A stretch of DNA of 64,000 nt from Bacteroidales bacterium (GTDB lineage: Bacteria; Bacteroidota; Bacteroidia; Bacteroidales; Muribaculaceae): the NCBI GenBank assembly GCA_019415705.1, contig DXYS01000018.1, forward strand, positions 9,267 to 73,266, given 5' to 3'. Positions 19,201 through 27,300 of this stretch are shown here, in pieces; the stretch's first letter is position 1; each line of letters opens with the position of its first letter. Position numbers and translations under genes: made by a program. The notes under the pieces are model-generated. The model saw only the letters and a program-made list of their open reading frames with translations. It ran no database searches and was not told the origin of the DNA.

Positions 19201-20751
19201 CGAGGTGATGTCGCTCGAGAATTCGCCTACCTGATAGACTCGTCCGCCGTAGGTGTATTCATAGGCCACGGCGAGCACCTCGTCGGCGTTGAGAGCGCTT
19301 TTTATGGAGATGTAGCCGAGAGTGGAGTTGAGTGTGTATTCGTTGGATGAAAGCAGACGTGCGCTCTCGACTTTCTCATAATCGCGGCCGCCTTCGATGC
19401 CGTAAGCGTCCAAGGGCGCGAGCGCCTGTGTGACGAGGTTTATGTTGCGCGCCTCGGGATAATCGATCTTGATGGTCGAGAGCAGGTTGTTGGAGGCGTT
19501 GGCCGGATTTGGCAGCGAAGGATCTACGGTCCAGTGAGACGAAGCGAGGTGCGACGACTCGCCGAGGTCCATGAAAGCCACGAAGTTACGCGACTGCTCG
19601 AAGTTGCTGTTCTTGTTGGTTACCCATACCTCAATGCGCGTGATTTTGACGCCTGATGACACGTATGGCAACTTGGATGCGAAACGGTCATAGTTGTCGC
19701 GGAAAAACTGACTCAGGAAGAAGTGGCGGTTTTGGTCATACTCGTCGGCATTGATGCGGAATTTGGTAGTCTGAACGCCGCCGCGGGTGCTGACGCTCTT
19801 TGATTCGGAGTTCTGTTGCGAGACGAGTGCGGTAGCAGTCAGTTTGCCGAACTGCAACTTGGTCTTGATGCCGAACAGGGCTGTGCTGCCTCGTATCAGC
19901 GACGAGCCGGTGGTCATCGACACGTTGCCGGCCTCGATGCTCTTGACGATATCGTCTTCTTTACCTTCGTATGCAAGTTTCAGGTTTTTTGAGTCGAAGT
20001 CAAAAGTGGCGTCGGTGTTGTAAGTCATGTTGAACTTCAGACGGTCGCCGACCGAGGCGTTGACGGTCGCCTGCACTTTCTGCTCGAAATCAAAGTAAGT
20101 CTTGCGACGTGATGATATAGGCAGTGCCGGATTGTCGGTCTTGTTTGACTTGACTCCCATTGATACTTGTACGGAGCCTTGTGTGCGCAACTGCACGCCG
20201 CCCGGACCGAAAATCTTTTCAAGCGGGCCGAGGGCGAAGTTCATGTCAAGGATATTGAACGGCTCCTTCTCGTTCTCGGTAATCTGGGCGAGATTGCGTT
20301 CGCGGTAGTATTCCTGCATCGAGCGGCGGAACTGCCAGTTGTTATACTGGGCCGGCGTCAGCATGAAAGGTGTTGCGATGTCAAATTCGCCTACGCGCGT
20401 GCGCACGATGTAGCACCCCGTCGCAGGGTCATACTCTGAGGATGTAATGATGTTAGACGGCGTGGCAAGGTCATAGGCCATCTCGTCATCGACAAGCTGC
20501 TCGTAGTTGACCGGCACGGTTGGTCTGACCGGCAGTGGCAGAGGGGCGACAGAGTCTCCGTCGGCAGCCGCCGGATAAGCGGCCGGAGCCGGGGGTGGAA
20601 GCTCGGTGATGTGAAACTGGCTGATGGCAAGTGCCGGCACACAAACAGCCGCCGCAAAAATTATGAGGCGTACCAGTCGGTTAAGCGTGTTATGATGACG
20701 TTTACTTGCTTTTTCCATTGTCTGTGACATCCGGTCAAGGTGATCAGTCAT
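13267..20751 (-). CDS. sprA: Type IX secretion system translocon protein SprA (Sov)
   Basis: A 2494-residue protein, by far the largest gene in the window. SprA/Sov is the 36-strand outer-membrane channel through which T9SS cargo leaves the cell. There is a hydrophobic signal segment at about 27-44 (the ATG at 20751 is used; an internal Met at residue 12 would give a more compact signal). Motifs typical of the family include FNILDMNFALGPLEKIFGPG and the following GSVQVSMGVKSNKTDNP. A huge array of alternating beta-strands ends ...YGITLNLSLAR. It lies 18 nt after ruvA, as in other Bacteroidetes. Its substrates should include the CTD-bearing protease at 37.1-40.9 kb. Confidence 0.95.
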   Translation of the reverse strand: MTDHLDRMSQTMEKASKRHHNTLNRLVRLIIFAAAVCVPALAISQFHITELPPPAPAAYPAAADGDSVAPLPLPVRPTVPVNYEQLVDDEMAYDLATPSNIITSSEYDPATGCYIVRTRVGEFDIATPFMLTPAQYNNWQFRRSMQEYYRERNLAQITENEKEPFNILDMNFALGPLEKIFGPGGVQLRTQGSVQVSMGVKSNKTDNPALPISSRRKTYFDFEQKVQATVNASVGDRLKFNMTYNTDATFDFDSKNLKLAYEGKEDDIVKSIEAGNVSMTTGSSLIRGSTALFGIKTKLQFGKLTATALVSQQNSESKSVSTRGGVQTTKFRINADEYDQNRHFFLSQFFRDNYDRFASKLPYVSSGVKITRIEVWVTNKNSNFEQSRNFVAFMDLGESSHLASSHWTVDPSLPNPANASNNLLSTIKIDYPEARNINLVTQALAPLDAYGIEGGRDYEKVESARLLSSNEYTLNSTLGYISIKSALNADEVLAVAYEYTYGGRVYQVGEFSSDITSTDQSLYLKMLKGTTSSPKLPVWRLMMKNVYSLGGYQIQKSNFKLNIKYLSDTTGTEINYLPVPSLSNQSLLQVMNLDRIDNNEQSNPDGFFDYIEGYTVESQSGKIIFPVAEPFGRHLAEKIGNPALAEQYVYQELYDSTLVVARQFANKNKFILTGEYQASSGSQIRLNAINVPRGSVVVMAGGVKLIENSDYTVDYSMGIVTITNQSIIDSGQSISVTLENQSMFSTQRKTLLGLDLQYEVNKNLNIGATLMHFSEKALTEKVNIGDEVVNNSMLGFNLSYNNDFMWLTNLVNKIPTVNATAPSHLTLNAEYAQLIPHAQKAGSNRGSSFIDDFESTQTGIDLRSPYSWFLASTPYESGTNALFPEAALSNNPDYGKNRALLNWYYIDRMFTQRNSSLAPGYIKADLEQLSNPYVREVTSREIFPGRQLNYGESPIIQTLNLSFYPTERGPYNLDSENIDENGALLNPERRWGGIMRRLDNTNFEQSNIEYIQFWLMNPFLDPDNPNLDGGDLYINLGEISEDILKDGLKSYENGIPYDGNDEFLTETAWGRVSKQNSLTYSFDNSTGSRKAQDVGLDGLPNDDEYIFPTYQNYLERLRQRLSPAAIERMENDKFSPLNDPAGDNYHFYRGYDYDEERLGVLERYKRYNGVEGNSLSPEDAPDPLYQSSKTTPDVEDINQDNTLNEYERYFQYKISIRPEDLVVGRNFITDKQVSVVATPDGKDPEVEWYQFKIPLSDYERKVGSISDFSTIRFARMFMTGFKAVTHLRFATLELVRGEWRSYDFNLNNRGDSPAEGQLDVSVVNIEENADREPVNYVLPPGVTRITDPGQTQIVQLNEQSMSLKVTDLNAGDARGVYRNTQLDLRNYKRMQMWVHAEALIDDPTQLRSGELSVFIRLGSDVKNNFYEYEVPLALTPPGKYNQYLGSDRQIVWPESNFLNFNLQNLVDLKKARNAAKRNEEAGVGYGTLYTGRDPDNERNRMAVMGNPSLSDVRVMLVGVRNNASSTKDGIVWVNELKVTEFNESGGWATKANATLNVSDLATLNFGAHIETAGFGGVDQSLNERRLDDYEQYNFAVQGDVGRLLPEAVKLRAPVYYSVSKEKTSPKYNPLDQDVLLKDALDECTDKAERDSINDYAVERTTVRNFSISGLKFDVKSKNPMPWDPANFTINFSFNKQTKMDPTTEYEYTNDYRGSLQYNYSPYIKPLKPFAWLKSRSRNLKFVKDWEIRWLPNNISFLTTMSRYYYEQQTRSETDVMFQLPVSVSKNFLWDRQLSLSWTLIKSLQLNFNSNTSARIEETVGAVNRKLFPDKYREWKDTVWQSILSMGTPWAYNQTFTAQYKAPFSRIPVIDFLTGSVTYNATYRWDRGATVDGISLGNSIANQASWSADGRLNFESFYNKIPVLKKVNRRFSSSKRTEQKRKPKKFERTMQLLPDTTLTIRHNLRNGRVRVVATTLDNKPVAVKTRVVDANTVEVLTRGKDNLKFTITEILKDNRNIWNDIGEYALRFVMSPRNVSVRYRNTHTMSLPLFRPDIGNIFGQSRSYGPMSPGLDFAFGFTDESYIDKALARGWLITDDGQTSPAVWSRSNELNIEANLELFKGFKVQLTFNRTDNRTRQMQFMYSDMPTSLAGSYTRTHCAIATALRSCKADDGYRSAAFDKFLENIPVVRNRVEAQYAGLTYPDAGFIRGTAQAGLPYDPEVGSVSQTSSDVLIPAFVAAYTGSNPAKVTLDPFPSFASVLPNWRITYDGLINLGNLRSIFKSFSLTHAYQCTYSVGSYSSYLNWLSAGGSENLGFTLDELTGRPIPSSPYNISSVAITERFAPLIGINFTLKNDIKFSAEYRDQRTLTLNSSAGQVVEATTRGLTFGAGYKIVNFNSVLKIKGSQQGVSNDLNLNADLSIQHNQALIRRIESNYTQPTSGSNTLNFNFTAAYTLSRRVTLSAYFDHQVNTPVVTNNSFPTSSSSYGITLNLSLAR

Positions 20752-20769
20752 GACCGGAAACCGCGGCCG

Positions 20770-21354
20770 TCACATCAGCGGCAGAGCCTTGCGTATTGCG
20801 GCCTCGACCTTGAGACCGGGCTCGGCGTCAAAGAGTTTGCCGAGTACCTTGCGGCTTTGTGCCTGAGCGAATCCGAGCATCACGAGTGCCGCCAATGCCT
20901 CGTCGAAAGCCTCTGATGTTTGAGTCGACTGTATGTTTAACGTCAACTCTGTAGGTTTTATTTTATCACGCAGGTCAACAATTATACGTTCGGCAGTTTT
21001 TGCACCTACGCCTTTGACGCTCTTGAGACGCCGCAGGTCGCCGCCGGTGATGACGGCCGCCAGCTCGCGGGCCGGTATTGACGACAGTATCATACGCGCT
21101 GTCGAGGCTCCGACGCCCGACACGCCTATTAGAGAGCGGAATAGCTCGCGCTCCTCCTCATCCAAGAATCCGTATAGCGTCCAAGCGTCCTCGCGTATAG
21201 ACTCGTGGACAAGCAGGCAGACTTCGTCGGCGCCTTCAAGACGCGAGAAACACTGCAGGGTGATTTGCAGCAGATATGCCACGCCTCCGGCAGTCTCGAC
21301 GACCACGGCGGCGGGATTAAGGTTGGCGATGCGGCCTCTGATATGTTCGATCAT
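20770..21354 (-). CDS. ruvA: Holliday junction branch migration protein RuvA
   Basis: A 194-residue RuvA counted from the ATG at 21354 (protein MIEHIRGRIA...). The upstream in-frame Met at 21387 lies in the promoter. The N-terminal OB-fold domain is about 1-62. Tandem helix-hairpin-helix motifs follow (LIGVSGVGASTARMIL and LKSVKGVGAKTAERIIVDL), then a linker and the C-terminal RuvB-contacting domain ending AIRKALPLM. RuvA tetramers bind four-way junctions and load the RuvB motor during recombination repair. It is encoded just upstream of sprA, a pairing seen widely in Bacteroidetes though the functions are unrelated. Confidence 0.95.
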   Translation of the reverse strand: MIEHIRGRIANLNPAAVVVETAGGVAYLLQITLQCFSRLEGADEVCLLVHESIREDAWTLYGFLDEEERELFRSLIGVSGVGASTARMILSSIPARELAAVITGGDLRRLKSVKGVGAKTAERIIVDLRDKIKPTELTLNIQSTQTSEAFDEALAALVMLGFAQAQSRKVLGKLFDAEPGLKVEAAIRKALPLM

Positions 21355-21384
21355 AGCTGAATTACTTTTTACTTTTGCTCCCCG

Positions 21385-21392
21385 CAAAATTA
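21385..21392 (-). promoter_or_regulatory. Promoter -7 element (TAATTTTG) for ruvA-sprA
   Basis: TAATTTTG on the minus strand, about 30 nt before the ruvA ATG at 21354, fits TAnnTTTG and supports the shorter ruvA start. No clear -33 TTTG at the right distance. Confidence 0.5.
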
Positions 21393-21412
21393 CGACAAAG
21401 TCGGCAACTCTG

Positions 21413-21829
21413 TCATACTCCCAACACGATTGCAGGGTCGATATTTAATTTACGACTGATTGTGCGGGCCTGTTGAAGCGTTGGCTCTTTCTTGCCTGAG
21501 AGGTATTCGCAGATGCGTGAACTATTGATACCCAATAATTTGGACAATGCAGCCTGCGTGAGCCCCATTTCGTACATGCGAAGTTTGATAACTTCGATAA
21601 GCGATGGTTTGCTTATGGGATAATATTCCTCATCATAATCTGCTACAAGATTGCCGAGGAGTGTCAGTTCGACCATACGCGGATCTTCTGCCGGAGTGTC
21701 TTCGGGCAGGGTCATCATCAGTTCTTCGACACGTTTAAGCGTGACTTTATATTGCATCTCGTTTTCAATCTTTGTCATGTCTGTTGTCGCATTATATTGT
21801 GGAACAATCGATTCGGTCATATTCAGCAT
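21413..21829 (-). CDS. higA: HigA-type antitoxin, XRE-family DNA-binding protein
   Basis: A 138-residue protein with a C-terminal helix-turn-helix domain of the HTH_3/XRE type. The stretch LIEVIKLRMYEMGLTQAALSKLLGINSSRIC (quoted in outline) contains the turn GLTQAALSKLLGI, followed by EYLSGKKEPTLQQARTISRKL. It overlaps the end of the toxin gene by about 38 nt (ATG 21829; an ATG at 21820 is also possible), the toxin-first order typical of higBA. It should neutralise HigB and repress the shared promoter through the inverted repeat at 22106-22139. The N-terminal half (about 1-70) is acidic and probably the toxin-binding part. It is more AT-rich than its neighbours. Confidence 0.88.
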   Translation of the reverse strand: MLNMTESIVPQYNATTDMTKIENEMQYKVTLKRVEELMMTLPEDTPAEDPRMVELTLLGNLVADYDEEYYPISKPSLIEVIKLRMYEMGLTQAALSKLLGINSSRICEYLSGKKEPTLQQARTISRKLNIDPAIVLGV

Positions 21830-22085
21830 GAGTGCCTATAAAACGTATCAATATGAATTGCGGTATAAACTTTATAACAACCACCAAACGATAATCGTTT
21901 CCCTTTATATTGAACACATAATGTTGATTACCGACATAGTCGACGGTATTAAAAGTCGCTTTTATGTCAGCAAAACATCGCCACTGTGATTTTTTCACCA
22001 CGGCAACCCAGTCTTCCAAAGCTGTTTTTGATTGAGGATTTCGTTCGTAATATTCACGAATGGTGCGTTCGGCGATTATTCTCAT
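21792..22085 (-). CDS. higB: HigB-family mRNA interferase toxin
   Basis: A 97-residue toxin counted from the ATG at 22085 (MRIIAERTIREYYERNP...). The longer frame extends back through the promoter. The RELE/HigB fold is recognisable from WRCFADIKATFNTVDYV, the NQHYVFNIKGNDYRLVV strand pair and the IRFIGTHAEYDRID ending, where the conserved H-x-x-Y-D motif of this HigB subfamily sits. HigB cleaves mRNA at the ribosome. The gene lies between groEL and ruvA as a small AT-rich island, which suggests acquisition. It is transcribed from a promoter embedded in a palindromic operator. Confidence 0.88.
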   Translation of the reverse strand: MRIIAERTIREYYERNPQSKTALEDWVAVVKKSQWRCFADIKATFNTVDYVGNQHYVFNIKGNDYRLVVVIKFIPQFILIRFIGTHAEYDRIDCSTI

Positions 22086-22105
22086 CTTGGTAGATTTATT
22101 GCTGA

Positions 22106-22140
22106 TTGCAAATTTACAAAGAAAATTACAAATTTGCAAA
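22106..22140 (-). promoter_or_regulatory. higBA promoter with overlapping palindromic operator
   Basis: The minus strand shows TTTG (22137-22140), exactly 20 nt, then TAAATTTG (22109-22116), a full-consensus Bacteroidetes promoter. A perfect 10-bp inverted repeat (TTGCAAATTT at 22106-22115, AAATTTGCAA at 22130-22139, 14-nt spacer) covers both elements. HigA binding here would block sigma access, giving simple autorepression. Confidence 0.8.
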
Positions 22141-22162
22141 TTTTGAATGAGGGCTTTATAAA

Positions 22163-22204
22163 CACAGCGCCCCGGCTCCGCGCGGGGCAGAGTCGGGGCG
22201 TGTG
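22163..22204 (-). terminator. Terminator of groES-groEL
   Basis: A GC-rich hairpin lies 20 nt after the groEL stop: CGCCCCG (22168-22174) pairs with CGGGGCG (22194-22200), extended by CAC/GTG outside and CTC/GAG inside. It is followed on the minus strand by a modest T/A-rich tail. Confidence 0.6.
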
Positions 22205-22223
22205 ATATGAATTAGGAGGATGA

Positions 22224-23888
<1,665 letters not shown>

Positions 23889-23916
23889 TTATGTGTTTTA
23901 TGTTAGTGCCGTATTT

Positions 23917-24189
23917 TTAGAGAATAACGGCGAGCACTTCGTTCTGACGCATGATGAGCACTTTCTCGCCATCAAGGTCGATTTCCGTACCTGAGTATTT
24001 GCCATAGAGAACGTTGTCGCCGGCTTTGAGCATCATTTCTTCGTCTTTTGTGCCGTTGCCGACAGCGAGAACCTTGCCTTTAAGGGGTTTCTCTTTGGCT
24101 GAATCGGGGATGATGATGCCTGAAGCGGTTACTTCTTCTGCGGCTGCGGGCTGAATAAGCACACGGTCAGCGAGTGGTTTGATTTCCAT
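23917..24189 (-). CDS. groS: 10-kDa co-chaperonin GroES
   Basis: A 90-residue co-chaperonin, the lid of the GroEL chamber. It starts MEIKPLADRVLIQPAAAEE. It contains the mobile loop (TASGIIIPDSAKEKP, about 22-36, with the Ile-rich hydrophobic contact) and the roof/beta-barrel segment DNVLYGKYSGTEI. It is the first gene of groES-groEL. The 5' untranslated region of about 50 nt follows a sigma-54-like promoter. Confidence 0.97.
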   Translation of the reverse strand: MEIKPLADRVLIQPAAAEEVTASGIIIPDSAKEKPLKGKVLAVGNGTKDEEMMLKAGDNVLYGKYSGTEIDLDGEKVLIMRQNEVLAVIL

Positions 24190-24248
24190 AATGAGTTATA
24201 GATTTTTATGTTGGTTATATTTTGTTGTATCTTTTCATCATGTTTGGA

Positions 24249-24264
24249 TGCAAGTACCGTGCCA
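24249..24264 (-). promoter_or_regulatory. Sigma-54-type promoter for groES-groEL
   Basis: On the minus strand the sequence TGGCACGGTACTTGCA matches the RpoN consensus TGGCACG-N4-TTGCW at every defined position, with the -24 GG and -12 GC correctly spaced. Predicted start is near 24238, about 50 nt before the groES ATG. No TAnnTTTG element is seen between it and the gene. Confidence 0.75.
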
Positions 24265-24276
24265 AAGTCGATTGTG

Positions 24277-24300
24277 ACTGACACGACTGACAAAATGTCA
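24277..24300. promoter_or_regulatory. Repeat/palindrome upstream of the sigma-54 promoter
   Basis: Two direct repeats of ACTGACA (24277-24283 and 24286-24292), the second forming half of the palindrome TGACA-AAA-TGTCA (24288-24300). It lies about 40-60 nt upstream of the predicted groES start. It may be the binding site for the enhancer-binding protein or a stress regulator. Confidence 0.5.
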
Positions 24301-24327
24301 ATTATCACCCAATCTGTCGGTGAAAAC

Positions 24328-24366
24328 AATCGGGCACCGGGTTTTGTTCACTCCCGATGCCCGATT
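24328..24366 (-). terminator. Terminator of the alpha-2-macroglobulin-like gene
   Basis: Hairpin AATCGGGCA...TGCCCGATT (9 bp, extended by an inner GGG/CCC) 24 nt after the gene's stop. GTTTTC follows directly on the minus strand. It insulates the groES promoter from the upstream gene. Confidence 0.75.
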
Positions 24367-24389
24367 AGATAGTTGTAATTGCTTGAAAT

Positions 24390-27300
24390 TTAGCGGCAGA
24401 TGAGTCGCGCACCGGCGCTGTGAGCTGTTATCGAGGGCGCGAGCTGACTCTGCACGGTGCAGATGCCGGTCGTGAACGTGCCTGACAGCGATGCTGTCAT
24501 CTCGACGGTAAGCTGCCATGTGCCTTTTGGCAGATAGTTTATGAACAGATTTGTCGACGAGTCTAGATTTTCGCGGTAGAATCCTACCGACCCGCTCCAA
24601 ACCATGCCGGGAAGCTGGTCCACCGGCTCAAGGCAAGCCGCACGGCGGTCTATGACGGTCACATACTCCAAGTCGCGAGTATTCTTGATGGTGAGCAGGA
24701 CGCGTATGCGTTCACCGGCACGGACTTCGTCGACAAACTGCCAGCGGCCGTCGCGCAGGGCGGTCAGACGTTTCTCGACCGAAAGGTCGCTTGTTTTGAC
24801 AGCCTTGACTTTGGCCGGGTCGGCTTCATACTGGGAGATGACGGCGCCATAGGCCGGGGCGTCAGCATTCAGACGGTTTATTGTCAGACTCTTTCCGGTG
24901 GCGTCAGGAGCGAGCCGCATTACGATATGGCCCGTGGCATACTCCACAGAGTCAGGTTTCAGGCCGCGGCCGTCAATGCTGATGTCAGCGTTGCGGCCGG
25001 TTGTGAGCCATCGACTGCCGGTTTTGGCAAAAGCCGCAATCAGGCGCGTCGGGTCAGTGCTGCCGAGGTCGTCGGTAGCCTGAGCGCGGAGCACGAGCCA
25101 CTGGCGCATGCTGTCAATCTCCTTGGCCTCCGGCGAGATTACGCCATAAGCCCATAGTATGTCGGCATAATCGTTGACATTTTTAACTGAGGGCAGTGAG
25201 AGCCCTTTGTCTTTTGACGATTGGCCGAACTGGCTGATGGAGGTGAGTATCTGACGGGCAGTTGACTTGTAGCCCAATGAATTGAGCATAAGTGCGTCGC
25301 AGGCTTTAGACCAAAGGTCACCTTTCTGCCAGCCTGTGGCTATCGACTGCAGTGTGGCTTTTATGATGCGGTCGCCGCGCAGATTGAATTTATGTTCGGG
25401 GAACATCGATGCGATGAATGTCAGCGCGCGGTCGGTCTTGACACGTTCGTCAAGAGAGGAGACATAATAGTCGATGGCGCGGTCAATCATCTCGGCGAGA
25501 GCTTTGTCGTCGGGCAGATATCCGGCAGATTTGAGGCGGCCGAGATTCTGCAGTACGACATTGGTGACCCACTGCGATGATTTGTCAGACCAGTCGCCCC
25601 AAGCCCAGCCACCGTCATTGCGGTTGAGCTTTTTAAGTGTTTCGATTGAGCGGCTGATATTGCGCTGACATTCGGTGGGGTCGAGCAGCAGGGCGAGACG
25701 AGCCATACGGCGTGTGTCGGAGGCAGCGGCCTCGGCCCACGGCGTCTCGTCAAGTGTGGCGACTTTGAGGCTTTCGTCTTTTGTAAGACGTGACAGCATG
25801 GCTGTCGACGACGGGTCGGTGCTCCATGCCTTGAGCACGGAGGCGATGTCTTTGTTGTCTCTGACAAGACCTGCGGCTGTGGCTGCGCCGAAAAGTCGGG
25901 CTGCTGCGCCTGTGGCTGTCACTGACTCGCCTTTGGCGAGGCCCGGCAGCTGCGTGATTATGGTCCATGCGGGGTTGTCAGTATAGTCGAGTGTGGCGGT
26001 CAGGTCCTTGCTGTCGGCGATGTCGGTCGTATAGACGCTGTCGCCGGGATTGAGGTAGAAGGGCTTACTTTCGATTACCGGCTCGGTCGCGGGCAGGATG
26101 GCTATGGCCGACTGCTCGCCGTCAGTGAAGGCGCCGAGTGTCGAACGCACGCGATAGCCTATCGACGAAACGCCGGCCGGAGCCTCGATGTCGATTGAAA
26201 CCAATGCCGAGCCGTCGGCGGCGATGCTGTCGGTGACGGTCGACGACGAGATGACGCGGCGCGTATCGGTGTCAAAGAGTTCGATGACGCTGTTGACTGC
26301 CGCACTCTCGCCGCTGTTGTTATAGACCGTGGCGACGACGCGAGCCTTGTCGCCGGTGCGCAGGAAGCGCGGCAACTGCGGGATGACCATCACGGGCTTC
26401 GAAGCCACGAAGTCGCGGTCATAGGCTGCGGCGCGCAAGTCGTCAGTCCATGCAAAGGCCTTGACTGCCCATGTAGTCACGGCATCAGGCACAGTGAACG
26501 TAAGTTCGGCTTTGCCGTCGGCGCCGATGACGAGTTCGGGCATCCAGAATCCCTGAAGCACCTCGGAGTCGCGATAGGCAAACTCAGCTTCAGGCTGGGG
26601 CTCGGCAGCATTGCCGCCGTCGGAGGTTTTAGCCTCAGCAATTTCGACTGCATTATCGGCCGCCATCGGTGGCATAGGAGCGGCAGCGTCCGCCGTGACT
26701 TCCTCTTCGCACTCCTCGACTGCGAGTTCGGCCACTGCTCCGCTGAGGGCTCCCATTGCCGATTTGTTATACATTCTTGCACGCGAACCATAGATGCGGT
26801 TTGAAATGTAGAAAGGATTAAGCGCCGGGTCAAAGTCGGGCAGTGAGAGCGAGAAGGCTTTCAACGTCTTGATATTCTTGCGCTCGGATGTGCTCTGGCC
26901 GTGGTTGTATACCGTCGAGAGAGATACAGATGACGAGGGGATATACAGACCGAATGACTGAGCCCATGACATTGACTCCAAGGCGTCCAAGGCCTTGTTA
27001 TACATTGTGGCGATAAGTCCGCCCGAGGTCATGCGGCGCTGCCAATCGCTCAGTTTGAGCGTCCAGCGCTCCTCAGAGCCGGGTGTGAGGTGGTCGCGCA
27101 TCGACTCGCCCTCGAGTGTCAGTTTGCGGCGGTCATAACCGCGCAGTCTGATTTCGGCTCGATAGGTCCGTCCGTCGCAGACTGCGAAAAGCATTGCTTT
27201 GCCGTCGGTCTGCGCCTCGGGCATGTCGACTGTCACGCGGTGGAATCCGGCATCGCAGCGGGTGAGGCTGACCCGGCGTTCGGCTCCGTTGTCGGTCACT

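Noticed and set aside
13267..20751. Possibility that the 2494-residue gene is a repeat-rich adhesin
   Set aside because: The conserved SprA N-terminal motifs and ruvA linkage identify it as the T9SS translocon.
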